Assembly: GCA_000499405.2 (NCBI GenBank) | Contig: HG738137.1 | Location: 9,251,609 to 9,315,608, forward strand | Length of the DNA stretch: 64,000 nt | Direction of reading: 5' to 3' | Origin: Onchocerca volvulus | Taxonomy: Eukaryota; Nematoda; Chromadorea; Rhabditida; Onchocercidae | In this document: in pieces, positions 11,687 to 26,400 of the stretch | Layout: every line of letters starts with the position of its first letter | Position numbering within the stretch: the stretch's first letter is position 1 | Made by a program: the position numbers and the translations under genes | The notes under the pieces: model-generated | Told to the model about the DNA's origin: nothing | Databases searched by the model: none | Seen by the model: the letters and a program-made list of their open reading frames with translations, nothing else

Positions 11687-13600
11687 TTCTCCTTTTAATA
11701 CATGTTATTGGTGAAGAGCATAATTAAAATACCAATTTTTTAGGTTGAAATTTGTCTTGACGATTTTATGTTTCATTGATTGAAATCAAATTATATAAAA
11801 GAGATTTAGTATGTTAAAGCATATATAACAATGCTGTTAGTAAAGATAGTAAACTATTTTGCAATAATGTCCATATTAGAAGTATGTCATACTTCATCAA
11901 GCAACTATAGCTCGAAGTAGCAAATGTTGCTATTTAAGTTATTGTTATATCGTTAATAACTAATTAAATTAGTATTCGGAGAATATTTTAGGCAAATTTT
12001 CCTTTTTTTTTTCTTTCAGGAGTTGAGAGAATAAGAGTTACCCGATGAAGCATAAAGAAGTGGAATCTTGAAGGTCGGTTCCTCTTGCATCCTACAATGT
12101 GACGCATTCGTTGATTTCTGAACAAGCTAATCGAAAGCGAACATTTTGAAATGACGGATCTAGCATAATTGTATTTTCTGTTAAAATGCTAGATTTTTCT
12201 CAAGGTATTTTCTTGCAAAATTTATATTTTTTGATTATTTCCAAGGCTTATTGTTGTTCTTCGAATATTAAGGGATAAGTATTTGATATTTGTGAAATAT
12301 GGGTATTTTTATGTGATTATAAATTATTGATATATTTGTGTGTTACGCAATTGCTTATGCAGTGCAAAGGATATATAGAGGAAGACAATAAACTGTAAAA
12401 AGTTTTGGGAAATCTTAACTTGCTTTTTCATTCTCTAGAACTTTTGTGATTCAAAATATTTTTTTCTCCCGAAAAGTTGCAAACTCGAATTCCAACTTTT
12501 TTCGTTTCTCTTTTGCCTATTGTTGCCAAACAATAACACATGGAAATGATATATGCTTGCCATTTGCTTTAAACTTATTTCTTGTATAGTTTGGATAGTT
12601 CAACTAGTTAGTGAAGCATATTTTTTTGATTGTATCTTGACACCATGTTGAGTATGGCCATTTGTGAGTTTCACTGAAAAATATCTATAGTGTCAACTGT
12701 TCAATCAGCTTGGGTTGAATATAAATCAAGGAAAGTGAATTATCAATTCATAATTGAAATTTTTTATGTAAATATTCTTTAGCACTAAGTCATTTTTTTT
12801 TTTTTTTTAAGATCCCTTCTATATATTTACGAAAAGCAAAGAATTTTCTAATTCATAACATCTATAGATTCTGACACTGATGTAGAAATTATAAAAAAAA
12901 AAGTTTGGTAAAGATTTCATTTTTAATATAATTATCTAAATTATTTATGGAGAAATAGTTTTATTTAATTGAAGCAGAAAATGATTCTTTTATACATGTG
13001 TAATATTGAAAAAAAGAATCGGATTATTGAAATTCTCAAGCACTAGCCTTTGCCATAATTATCCTAAAATACAGAACTGGCAAAGTTTTGGAACTATGAG
13101 GCATTTGAAATTGAAAGATTTGATTTACTTCCATTATCTGATTGTTAAGAAAATATCTTCTTAACTGGGAATAGACTTTACCAACTTTCTCCACATCAGT
13201 TCGTTCTTTCGTCATCAACACTTTTTGGGTATCATTGTTGTGATAAACTATACCAGATTTAAATTCGTGAACAAATTCGGTTTCAAAGGTTTTAACAAAA
13301 TAAATTCATGATTTCTTGAATTTTACATAATTTGTTACCAACTAATATGATGACATTCCAATGGAATGATATAATTTTGGGCTGAATATCAATAGAGGCT
13401 TATTTGTTTGATAAATTTTATGGCATCTCTGCAAAAATTTTAGCTCATTAATGGATATGATCAAAAGGAAAATAATTGTTTACAATCTTTATCCGCTACC
13501 ACTGATACAATGTGTCATCTTTTTCCTCCTTTATTGCGTTTACTCACAAATAGATGTTGAAATATAAACTTTGCTGAAAATTTCAAATTTCATTGAAAAT
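11687..13600. other. 3' flank of PSME3IP1 and gene-poor DNA
   Basis: Probably holds the PSME3IP1 3' untranslated region. A less AT-rich patch lies at about 12020-12170 after a TTTCAG, possibly a 3' UTR exon. A minus-strand reading frame of about 90 codons (13306 down to 13036) has coding-like composition but no clear start, acceptor or recognised family, so it is not called as a gene. Confidence 0.45.
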
Positions 13601-13639
13601 AATCAGATAAATTGTAGGAATTTATTGAAATTCAATTAA

Positions 13640-14590
13640 TAAAATTAATTCATTATATATGTTACAATATCATAGTTATATTAGAATATAAGTTTAAAAT
13701 TATGGTTTTATTGCGAATAAATTTTAAATTTTGCGGTTTTACTAGGATACAAGCTATTAAAATATAAGTCTAGAATCGTAGTTCTATTAAAATGAAGGTT
13801 TAATTGAAATGGTGATTCTACTAGCATACAATTTAAAATCATGATTCCACTAAATATAGTTTATAATCATAGCTCTTCTAAGATGCACGTTCAGAATGGT
13901 GATTTTGTAAGTTATAGGTTTAAAATCAGGACTCCATATAAATTTAGAATCTTAATTCTGTTAGGATACGGTGGTTTAAATGCGTGCAAGTTTAGGTTAT
14001 AGATTTAAAGTCGTGATTCTACTAGGATGCAAGTTGGAAATCATGATATTACTAGGAAGTCGTGATTTTGTTGGCTTTACTAGAATAGAAGAATCGTGAT
14101 TTTATTAGGATAAAATTTAGACTCGCGGTTCTATTAGAATACAGGTTTAAAATTATAACTCTAATAAGATACAAATCATGGTTTTTTAATCACAATTTTA
14201 CGAGAATCATAATTCTAGTAGGATGCAGATCAAAAATCGTGATTCTATTAGGACGCAGGTTTAAAATCGCGGTTTTTATTAAGATAAGATTTAGAATTAG
14301 AAAAGAAAATAATGTTAGATATAATTCTAGAATCTTGTTCTACTATGACAAAATCTGCAATCAAAATCATGATTCTAAATATGTGATTCTAAATATTTTT
14401 AAAGATAAAAATTAGTAGAATCACAAATTCTAGATTTGTATCCTAGTTCTACTAAAATACAAGTCTAAAATCGTGATTCTGTTAGAATATAGATTTAGAT
14501 TCGTGGTTCTATTGCGATATAGATGTAAAATCATGGTTCTACTAGTATGTAGATTTAAAATTGTGATTCTATTAAGGTACAGATTTAGGT
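13640..14590. repeat. Degenerate minisatellite, unit about 30 bp
   Basis: Roughly 30 diverged copies of a unit around AAATCATGATTCTACTAGGA followed by TACA and GGTTTA. Two short palindromes recur in the unit: AATCATGATT (also as AATCGTGATT) and CTAG. Copies differ by substitutions and small indels, so the array is old. It breaks up any long reading frame on either strand. Confidence 0.75.
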
Positions 14591-15520
14591 TTGAACTTTT
14601 CAACTGTTTGATTTCCTGATAGTTTCTAAACATCGAAAGAAGATTTAGCAATTCGAAATGGTTAACATTATTCGAAGAATACACTGCTTCAATAATAGTC
14701 TTTAAAATGATTCAGCAAGAGTTAGTCATTCCTCGAAATTATAAATGAATTCTTCAACCTTGTAAATCAATAAATTGCAAAAATCAATAAATATTTAATG
14801 ATATTTTCACATGGTTTATACTGGATAATATTCAATATTATGATAATATTTGCCGAATAATTCAAATTATCAAAATTTTGTCATATTTTTGCTTTTTTAA
14901 CAGATACTTTTCTTTAATTTCATATAATAATGGATTAGGATTAATATTCATATTATCAAGTTTTATCAGCATTACATAATATATATTTAGATCTTTAGAA
15001 ATTAAATCATACATTTCATTTTACTAAAATAATTCTTACTTTTTTTTTCATTTAAAAGATCTTTTAAAAATAATTTAATTTATTTTATTTTATGTATCTA
15101 ATATAAAAATTTATCTAATTCAATAATATCAAATTTTTCTTAAATATAATAACAGCAAGATAAAAAAAATTGTATACGTAAGAATCAAGTCATTACGCAT
15201 AAAAAATTACGTGAGCATGAGATTTACATGAACACTTACAAAATATATATAATGCTTAGAAAAAAACATCGAAAGGCATAAATTTTTCTATTATATAAAC
15301 TATTTGTGAAATTAAACTTCTGCAAATAGGTGTGAATCGTAACTTATAAAACTTATTAATTTAAAATTTATGAAAATTTGTTTAATTAAAAATGATGAAA
15401 ATATATTCCACCCATAATATCTACGTAAATATTATAAAAGAAACAAAAAAAAAAAAAGGTGATTTCTACATATTAGTTTTTACACAGTAATTTTTACATA
15501 ATTACTTACATAAATTATCG

Positions 15521-15925
15521 ATGTCAATAAATTCTTCACAAAGTTTTCGGCGATTTATCACTTTTACAATTAAACATGGAAGATAAATGAGCTATGTTAT
15601 CAATAATTCTTTTAACAAACTTTTCGACAGCTTATCACTTCATAATTAAATACGAAAGATAAATGAGCTATGTCGGCAATAATTCTTTTAATAGACTTTT
15701 CGGCGACTTATCACTTTTATAATCAGACAAGGATGATAAATGAGCTATTTTATCAATAATTCTTTTAACAAATCTCTCGACAACATTCTCCCCTATAGAC
15801 TTTCCAAGCGCTTATCATAATATTCCAAAGAAAAAAGACCTAATCTACGCTGTCAATAATTCTTTCCAACAAATTTTTTCAGCTAAGCTTATCAGCTTCC
15901 CAATTAAATGCGGCCGTATGGTAAT
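15521..15925. repeat. Tandem repeat, unit about 76 bp, five copies
   Basis: The landmark TCAATAATTCTTT recurs near 15524, 15600, 15676, 15753 and 15853, that is every 76-77 bp, with one longer interval holding a diverged copy. Each unit also has TTTTCGRC, CTTATCACTT and GATAAATGAGCTAT. The first and last copies are the most diverged. Confidence 0.75.
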
Positions 15926-16134
15926 TTAGCACATATTTCGTAATGAAAAGTTTAGATTTTTTTTTTTGAAAAAAAATAAAATTAATCAATCCCTTTCAAC
16001 TTATGCGTAATACATTTTTCAAATTTCACCCTCTCAACACATTCCGACTTTTATTTCATCCCTACCTGTCTGTTTGTCTGTGCATTTATTAGTTGTTCTG
16101 AAACAGTTACCGTATCACTAGCAATACATACGTA

Positions 16135-16260
16135 GGAAAAGGAGGAGGAAGAAGAGGTGGAGGAAAAGGTGGAGGAAGGGGTGGAGGAAGAGGTGGAGGA
16201 AGGGGTGGAGGAGGAGGAGGAGGAAGAGGTGAAAAAAGGGGTGGAGGAAGAGGAGATTCA
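16135..16260. repeat. Purine-rich GGWGGA simple repeat
   Basis: About 125 bp made almost only of G and A, built on GGTGGAGGAAGG-type units. It is the most G-rich stretch in the window and could form G-quadruplex or triplex structure. One frame reads as Gly/Arg-rich but has no start codon and ends soon after. Confidence 0.8.
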
Positions 16261-16437
16261 TGGAATTTTCGCTTACATGAATGAAAATCGAGGAGCTCTT
16301 TGCTCCTTTAGAAGGAAAAGTTTTTGAAAGAGGAAGGGTGTCAAGAGTGTCGCATTTGAAAAAGCTCTTTTTTCATGTCCTCCCATTCCTTGTTCTGTCC
16401 CTTCTTTTTTCCGCCTAACTTTCGTATGTTTGTATGT

Positions 16438-16705
16438 TTGTGTGTGTGTGTGTGTGTGTGTATATGCCAGGAAAAATACATATATCAAAATAATTCAGTC
16501 GTAGTTAGGTTCCCACCAACCAAATCAACCAATTTACCAAACCAACCAAACCAACCAACTAACCAAACCAACCAAATCAACGAACTAAATCAATCAAATC
16601 AACCAACTAAAGCAACCAATCAACCAAATCAACCAAACCAACCAACTGAAACAACCAACCAAAATCAATACAACCAAATTCGAACTAACCAATCAACCAA
16701 TCATT
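16438..16705. repeat. GT microsatellite followed by CCAA-type repeat
   Basis: A (GT)n run at about 16438-16462 is followed after about 50 bp by an impure AACC/CCAA tetranucleotide tract at about 16515-16705. The apparent Asn/Gln/Pro/Thr-rich reading frame across it is a product of the tetranucleotide repeat, not a gene. Confidence 0.75.
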
Positions 16706-17493
16706 TGCAAAAACCCAGCCCCAATTTATCAAATAATTTGATGACAACATAGATATGGGAGGAGGGAAGAGATGTAGATGTCCTCCTGTCCCATCTTGTC
16801 ATCGCCATCATTATATCACTACTACTTACTCTTCTTCTTCATTCTTCGTCATCTTTTAGCCTGAATGATAGAATGATAAACTAATGATGGTGATAATGAT
16901 GATAAGGGTAATGATAGTGGTGATGATATCGCTAATGTAATAAAAATGAAAAGCTTATTTATTTTCTTTTTTTTTTTCGTACTAAATTTCATTTTTTTTC
17001 TCAATAATAAACTTTTCTTCCGCATTGTTTTCTTCCTTTTTTTTTTTCCAGTTTACTGAATGATTACATTTCTAATAATGCGTAATAATAATTCAGTTAC
17101 TTGGGTAAAATTTGCAACTATTGATTTTTTTTCTTTTTTTTCCAACATTTCCTTTTTTTTTCTTTTTTTTTTTCTGACTAATATTTTTTGGTAAAATTTC
17201 TTTAGAAAAAAACAAAAAAAAAAGTAATTTTTTTCTTTTGATTAAAGAAAAAAATAAAAAATAAAAGAAAAAGAAAGAAGAAAGGAAAAACGGGAAAAAA
17301 AAAGAATTAAAAGCTAAATAAAAGAGGAAAAAAAAGAAATGAAGGAAAATAAAGATGAAAATTAAGAAAATTTAAAATAATGCAATTAAGAAAATAAAAA
17401 AAAAACTCAAAACTTGAAAAAACTTCTTCTTCCATTTCTCCTATCAGGTTATTGTAGTTGCGTGGGCGGAAAAGGTGGAAAAAGGTTGTTTTG

Positions 17494-20400
17494 ATGATGG
17501 CAATTTGTGCTGGTTGTAATAATGCAATATTGGATCGTTATGTCTTCCATGTGCTCGAAAAAGCATGGCATGCAAGCTGCATTCAATGCGCAGATTGCAA
17601 GGAATTGCTAAGTGAAACTTGCTTTACACGAAATGGTTTGATCTTATGTCGGAAGGATTTTGCAAGGTTGGTAAATTGATTTCAATCATTCATTTATTTA
17701 TTTATTTTTTAAAATTAATTTCGATAAAATATTTGTCAACAATTCTAATATGATTAATTAGATAAAAATTATTATGTCTTCGTTATAAATTATCTTAGAT
17801 TCTTTGTTTAATTTTATAAATTTCTGTATATATATATATATATATATGTATAAATTGTATTTGTTTCTTAACATGTATATGTATGTGGGGAAAAATTTTA
17901 GAAAACAATATGCATATATCTGTAAATTATTCCAGTTTCTTAGTACTAGCCTAAATCTGATTTTAACTATATATAGGTACTTAAAATAAACTGCAAATCA
18001 AGTGCAAAAATTCTAAGGCTTAATAATATTAGCAGTAGTAAGAGAAATTATTTATATAAGAGAAAAGATTTTAGAGAAAAATTTTTTAATATATGCTTGT
18101 AAACTATGCCGAATTAATTAAGAATAGTTGTGTAATATTGACCAAAAGTTAATTATAATTATATGCTTGAACTAGCATGTAAAACAGGGTCAAAAATTTT
18201 TTGAAAACTAAAAAAATCAAGTAGCAATAGCAATAATAATTGTAGTCAACAATATGTATTGGTAAATTAAAATATTTTGCGATAATTACGTCAGATAGTT
18301 TACTATATCATTAATGACGTAAATGTGTTTTAGTATTTGAATGTATTTTATGACATTATCGAGAATTTCCCCAAAGTAAACCTATTATACAACGATTTAT
18401 TCAATTATGAGAAAAACGAAATTACTTAATCATTTAAATAATATTATAGATGTGACGTTTGATGGAAAAAAAAATATTTCGTTTTTAAAAATAAAAAATA
18501 AAGAATAAAACAAAAGAAAAACAAATGGCAATGAAAATGAATATTTTACTTTTAAAAAGAATAAAAAAAAATCTACAAATAATTTGATTTCTTTAGATAA
18601 AAATTTCTATAAAGTTTTATGAATTTCAGGTGGTTCCAATCTTTTTTTTTTCTTAATTTATTTTTATTTTTATTGAAATGAGTGAAAAAATTTTTATCGG
18701 TCATGAAAAATTATAAATTTTAGTCTATCATACATTATATATAATATTTAAATGACAAAATTGAATTTAAAAAATGGCGAAAGAAATTTAGTGAAGGAGA
18801 GAATGAATAGAGAGATAAGGGAAAACAAGAAAGTATAAAGTTATTGAGTAAAGATATCATCGAAAATTGTTGTAATAGAAGTTTAAGCTTGCTTGCCTAA
18901 GGCTTTGGCAATCAAAAGATTGATAAGAAGAACGAAGATCGAAGAGTAAAAGATTAAAATGAACTCGGGAATGGACAACGGGTGAGCGGGGCGGGTGGAG
19001 GTGCAAAGTTGGAATTAGTTTAAATCCGTTCCGATTTTTCTTCAATTTCAAATAATCCCATTTTATGAATCTTTTTTCTTCCCTTCCTTTTATTTCCCAC
19101 CCGTGTTTTATTTACAACATCCGCTTTTCATTCTGCAATCTTTAAGTTACGTTCAAGTTATTCATCATTTTGTTATTATTGGCTTTTTAATTTTTGTCCC
19201 AAAAAATTTTTCAAAAAAAAAAAAAATGTTTCTTTTTAGTTTCTCGCAAATTCATTATTATATTTTATTCTGACATTTTAAACTAATCTCACTTTTTTTT
19301 TCATTTGTTAGTTCATTAAAGAGCAATATTTTGTTATACTTTATCACGGAAATAGAAATATATAAAAAAATAAACAAACAAGATTTTTTTTTGTTTTCTG
19401 ATACATTTCTTACTTAAATACATATTGTTGACTTTTTTTTTGCCTTTTATTTACGGAATATTTTATTTAAATTTTTGAGCACTTTAAATGATGAAAGATA
19501 ATGTAAATTTTTGAAAATTAATTTTTGAAAAATTCCATTTTTTCAGTGACATTTATTAATTGAAATTAAATCAATAATTGAAATGCATCATTATAATTGG
19601 ATTTATTTTGAAATTTCATCAGATTTTTTACTTTTTTCTCTACTTGATGAAGTTTTTACGTGTTAGATTTATTATGAATTTTAAAAATATTCAACAAAAG
19701 GTTTTATTACTTCATAATTTTGTAATAGTCATGAGATTATGCAGGATGATTATATATATTAAACATTGTTAATCATTCGATAATCAAAGATTCAAATTAA
19801 GTTTTAGAAAAAATCGCTAATTAGTTAATTATTTTAATCCACTATTAATAAAATGTGATTTGTGCAATTGATAAAGAATTCGAAATTAGGCTTTAAAAAA
19901 TAAATTAATTATTTCAATTACTTTAATTCGACAGGTGACAGAATATGATTTATGTAAATGATGAAGAAATATCAATTCAATCAGAATATTTGAAATTAAT
20001 AGAACTTAAATATGGTAACATTTAAGCTTTTTTTTTAATTTTATAAAATTTATATAAAATAGTAACAGGAGGTATGGTATACGATGTGCCGGTTGCAATA
20101 TGGGCTTAGATCGAAATGATTTGGTAAGACGAGCTCGTGATAAAGTTTTCCATGTACAATGTTTCCAGTGTACGGTATGTCAGAAGAAACTAGACACCGG
20201 TGAACAGGTTAATTTACCTTTTTTTATGGCTTAAATTCTTATTATGAGAATTTTCAGAGATCGGATTTAAAGAAACGAATATTTCAAATTTAAGTAAAAA
20301 AAAAATGCATCGAACTGTACATTTTGGAGAAAATTAAATGCTTTTACTAAATTTGAATAAAATGATATTCGTTATCTAATATTATGCCACATCATCTTGC

Positions 20401-23400
20401 TTATAATAATTTTCAAAACTAAAAATTTCAATATCTAAACTAGCCATTTGATGAAATATATCAATTTTCAAGATTTTATATGTTAAAACTTTACAAAAAT
20501 TTGTGCAAATTTTAAATTGGAAAAAACTGAAATTAAAAAATTAGGTATAATAATATTATATAAAAATCCTATTAGTCATAAACAGAAATTTATTAATTAG
20601 TCCAAAATTTTTGAAAATTTATAAAAAAAGTTAAGTTTTTTAAAATTAACCTTCTTTTTTTAAATAATTTTTAGTTATTTATTAAAAAAGTTTAATTATT
20701 ATTATATTTTCTTTTGCACATATTTATGTGATACTTTTTTTAAAAAAAAATATCTTTATTTTATTCTACTATTATATTTGATGAATAATTTTTTTTTGCT
20801 TGATATTTCAAATATGAAAGAATGTTTGAAAACTTTGGATTTTGAAATTTTACTCTAAAAATGGGACAGAATTGGAATAGACATCATTGATTGGAATAGT
20901 AGAAGTAGTAGTAGTAATATTGATAAATGTATGGAACTCTCTTATTCCCCCGAGAGATCGAAATGTTTAAGGGAAGCTTAAACTTGTCATTAGACGGAAA
21001 CTATCCTTAAAATCTTTCCATTCTTTTCTTTTTCAAATTTTAAAATGTTAAATTATATATGTATATATACATATTTTTACTTAAACTTGATCTTTGTTTT
21101 TGTTTTTTATTTTCGAATTTTAAAAATTTACATATTTTTGAAAATCTTTAAAAATATGCATAAATATTATGCAATATTTACAGCTGTATATATTGAATGG
21201 AAATCGATTCGTTTGTAAGCATGATTATCTTGCCAATCCTGGTAAGCTTATCATCTGGATATATTTCTTTGATTTTTAAGAAATAATAAAACTTGCTTGT
21301 AGCATCAAAAAAATAAACAAACAAAGAAATAAAGAATGAATTAGTAAATACAAATTGTAAAAGAAGAAAAGTGAATGACGAAAAGAAGAACGTCAAATTT
21401 TAATCTAAAATAATCCAATAATTCTATCAAATAATTTGAATAAAGTGCAAAAAGTTTTCTTTTTTGATGAAGATATACATCAAAGTTTAGCGTTAAATGA
21501 CATAACGGTAAAATTATTTACTTAAGAAATGAAAATTTAATGTTTTATCCCTTTTTTTCTTTTTTTTTTTTTGTTCAAATACTCACAAATTCATACATTT
21601 TATTAAAAAATATTGTTTATAATTTAAAAAGATAATATAATAGCTAGAAATGGGATTTGAACAAGTTCAAATTACTAGCATATATTCGTCAATTTCTTAG
21701 CTTCTAAAATTACTATGACATCAAAATTTGATCTACAATAAAATATTTAAATTCGATAAAATAATCTTGAAATGATCTTTATTAATGATTTTAATAATTG
21801 AATATTAGTATCTTTTTCTTTTTTATAATCTTCTAATGCCATTAATTTCGAAAATAAAATATAATTAGCATTGTTTCATTTTCTTTTTCCCTTTCTGTAA
21901 CAAATTTTTTTTTTCTATTTTATTTTTTCTGGAATTTCTTTTATAATTTACTTAATCAATTATAATCTTCGATTATTTCTGTATTATTTTTATCGTGAAA
22001 GTGACAAGAAATTTTCGAATTTTCTTTCGGTGGCCAAAAATTTTATATTTATTTCATCGTTTACATTCAAATTCTATTTCGGATAATTTTATCTGTCCAC
22101 GCTTAATCAGATTAGTAAAAGTGGTTAGAAGTGGATTATATGTCCTCTCTCTGGTTGACCATTATTATTATAATTATAATTGCTATTAACTATTATCGAG
22201 TTTTAATATATTCATTCATTTCATTTCGATCCCAATTCTTTCATGTTTTATCGCTTCACTGCACTTCTATTTGTCCCCAAAAATTTTTCCTTCTGAATCC
22301 TTTCAATTCTATCTATTACTTCCGATCTACTTCAGAATCCTCTTATCCATTCTTCTTTCTGGCTTATACTAAATGACACCTACTTCAAACCAAACCACTT
22401 TAACTTCACACTTGAACGAAATTTTCAACTAAACACTGCTCTCCGCCGCTTCCTCTTTCATCCATCCGCCATAGTATAGTATTGAACGAAGAAAACTTGC
22501 AAACGTACTGATAGTAAATAACAATGGATGAACTTATGATGTCTTTCTGAATATTCCGGATTAATTAAATTCAGAAACTTTTTTGTCGAGACTCTCGAGA
22601 TGATCAATTTTTTTTTTTGTCGTAAGAGCATTTGCGAGATTTCTCGGTCTGGAAAAAGTAATCCCACCTTTCGGAGAAAGATTTGAGATAAAAAGATAAA
22701 TACAAAAACTTGGGAAAAATTATATTAAGTAAATTATATATTAATTATTAGAATTCTCGAAATAGTCAAGGCCACCATTTCGAGAATAGTAATAATTAAT
22801 AATAAAATGATGAAAAAAAAGGAAAAAAAAGCAAACATTTGTATATGTGAATATAATATAAATTTATAATTTAAATTTTTGGAGCAAAATTTATTTAATA
22901 CAAATACCTATGTGATTTATTCACAATTATTACGAATGAAATTAAGCCAGTAATATACAATGGTTAAATTCATTGGTTGATTAAACAATAATATATAATA
23001 GTTAGAAAAGATGAAAATAAGACTCTTTTAACTTATTTAATTACACATTTTAATTGATTTAATTACCCAGACCATGTCTAATTAATTGCAGTGTTATTTT
23101 ATGCTTACTGAAAACTTTTTGGAATAAGAAATTCTACCGTATATTTCAACATTACTGTAGCTTAGTGAATTTTATAAAATAAAATACATATATAATTGAA
23201 TTTGTTAAAAAACAGAAAACTATTTCATATATTTCATTTGTTTAATTTAGGTTAGTTTCAATTTTCTTCCATTTTTTTCTTTTTTTTGTCATCAAAGGAA
23301 GAATGCAATTATTTGTTAAACTATTTAATTTGGAAGGCTTATTTTCTAACTTTTGTCTCTTTTTTTTACACCATCTAAATCAATTTTTTTTATTAAAATT

Positions 23401-26400
23401 TATTTGTAATTAATAATCTTATATAATTATCATTTGTAATTAATAATTATTGTAATGTTTTGTGACAAAAAATTTACTTCACAATATAAACAATATATTT
23501 TGTAATATTTTTTCTTTTCTATTTTTTCCATTTTCCTTTTGACCAAATAAATTATCATTTAGAAAAAATATTTTTCGAAAAAAATTTTTTACATTATATT
23601 ATTAAAAACCTTATTATACAAACATTATACATGTATACTTCATTTTTCGTTTTTCTTCGCCTTATGTTATATTAAAATATCTAATTGAATTTATGAAAAT
23701 TACAAAAAAATGAAATTTTTTCTTTTGTTTTGCTTTATAAAATTTATTCTCATTTTCTAATTACCTAATATATTATTCAATTAATTTTTTTCTTTTTTTT
23801 TTAAGAAAAAAGAAAATTCTTTCGAATTTTATTAATCATTTTTGTTAATCGAAGAAGAAAAATGTTTTTTAAAAAAAAAAAAAACCGAATAAAAAGTAGA
23901 AATAATAATAAAAAATATATACAAAATAAAACAATAATAGCAATTTATGAGTGCGATTAGAATTATTCCACATTACATCAATTTTTTTCTCGTTTAATTA
24001 TCTTTTTACCCGAATTACCGTTCAAATTACCTTACCGAAATTCAATGTTATCATCAACAAACCTTGCGCATTAAACCACCTGCTGGATTTATTCTCGAAA
24101 AACACATCAATTTTTATTGGCTACTAATAATGGTCGAAATAAAAACAATCGTGTTTGGAACCGATTTGATTCATAATATTTTCATTGCTATCATTTTTTC
24201 AAACTTTTTGAGAAAGACTTTAAAAATATTATCTTTTTCATTTATTCAAAAAGTCTTAAAAAAAGATTTCTTCCAGGAATGAAAAAAAAAAAAATTAGGA
24301 GAAAATGATAGTGGCTTTTACACTTTAAGCAAAAATATAGTTATAATAATGAAATTGAAGTTTTTAACATTTCATCGAATATTTTGTTCGAAAAAATTCC
24401 ATTTTATCTTCTCGAAATTAAATAAAAATTTTCTTACTCATTTATTAATTCTCTAGTTATCCATTAAATTTTCTTGGTCATTTATTAATTGCCGGTTTTT
24501 ATTCATTAATTACTTATTTCTATATATATATACTTTTTTGTTATTTGAAAAAGTCATTTTATTATTCAAAAACTTTTTTTTTTCCTTTGGTTGAATTAGA
24601 TATACTTAATTTATTAAATAATTTCATTCATTTAAAAAATGCATGATACAATTCGAATTTTCTTGGAAAATATATATGACGTAGATTGGGGAAATAAACA
24701 TCACATACGTAAATACTACAAAATTCTATGTTAACTACAAAATTTAAGGAAAGCCATCCTGCCAACTACAAAATTTAAATAAAATCATCCTGCCATACGA
24801 AATGTTTTTTTTTTTTTTTTTTTTTTTTTTGGTATCTTTTCATAATTTTTCCTCTTTTTAAAGCTTTTCTGTTTATTTTCTTGGAAGCATTTTATAAATC
24901 CATCAATATATGCAAATTAGATAAGCTTAAAAGCTATATATTAAAAAAAAAAAAAGCCGCTTCTTTCTTTTTGGGATTTTCGTATATTTGCATAATTTGG
25001 TAGTCTATGATGCACTGAAGACATATTTTAGCCGAATGAATGATCATTAATATTATCAGATTGTTTTTTTTTTTTTCTTTCATGATATTTATTTAATTTT
25101 TTTTTCTTCAAAGATGAAAAATAAATTTTTGCCAAAACGGAATTGATAAATTGATTTGTACTGAAATATAGAAATCAATTTATCTATTGATTCATTGGGA
25201 TTTTTCCGTTTGAATTTTTCTATGATATTCTTATTGTGTAAGTTTAGTTATTTATAGCTAAAAGTAACTGAATGAATATGTAATTTACAATGTTATGTTT
25301 CTAAGTGAAGTTTTTTTTTTTTTTTTTTTCGATCCAATTTACAACTTGCGTCATCACACAGAGTTGAATTATATTAACTTTGACATAAAGTAATAAATTT
25401 TATTATAATTCCAATAAATTGTTGCATAATAAAATTGCATAATCAAAAGAATAAATTAATTTCAGAAAATATGCGATGTTTTGAAACTCAAAAAAAAGAA
25501 AACTTTTTATCTTTAAAAATTCTGAATTATTTATGATAGTTTAGATTTTCTTGTTGATTATTCCATATTTATATATTTAATGTAAAAGTTTATTATTTGA
25601 GCTTAATTTTAAACTGAATTTTCTTGAATTAAACAAAAGAAAACATGAAGAAAAAAGAATGAGCCAATAAAAAAAGTATGGATTGAGTCAGAATAATTCG
25701 AATAATTCAAAAATGATTTTAGATTTGATTAGATCAAAAGTTTTGCGAAAATACAACCAATTTAAAATTGCTCAATTTCATTTTCTATTTTCTATTATAA
25801 TTCAATCATTTCTCTACTATCTTGTAATCACTGGAAAACAAGAATTTGTTGTTGTTGTTGTTGTTGTTTTAATTCTTTCAATAAAATTTGGTTTGAAACA
25901 AAATTTTTCATTCAATAATTTTCATTTTTATTTTAACTTAAATCGATTTTAATTATTGTTTATTGTGTTTTGTTAATTATTTTTACTAAACTTTTCGATG
26001 CTATTTTAATTTTTCAAATTTTCTATTTTTACGTAATTTTGCATATGATAAATTGAGAAGTATGTCTTCAATTTTATTCCTTTCTTTTTATTTTTGCATT
26101 TATGTTTAAAAAGAAAAAAAAAATTGTAAAACGAGAAAAAAGAATAATCAATGTGATATAAGGATATAAAGGAAAAAAAAAATGAAACTTTTTTCTTTTC
26201 ATCTTTCGCTCTTTCTTTCTCTCTCCCTCTCTGCCATAACAATTTCATTTTTTTTTTCTTATGAGTATTTGAATTTAGGAAAAAATAGTGAAAAAGAAGT
26301 ACAATCCGTTTCTTTATTTATAGAAAATTCGAATTCTCATCATATTGTTAACCATTTCATTCAATATATATCAAAATTTTCTTTCCTTTTCCATTTGCAT

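Noticed and set aside
16135..16300. Gly/Arg-rich reading frame resembling an RGG box
   Set aside because: It starts after a TGA with no ATG, coincides with a pure purine simple repeat, and ends soon after the repeat.
16375..16752. 125-codon Asn/Pro/Thr/Gln-rich frame on the plus strand
   Set aside because: It is the translation of GT and CCAA simple repeats and has no splice partners or conserved features.
23055..23080. TTTAATTACCCAG, partly like the nematode SL1 leader
   Set aside because: Only about 12 bases match. No donor site, Sm-binding site or 5S rRNA context is present.
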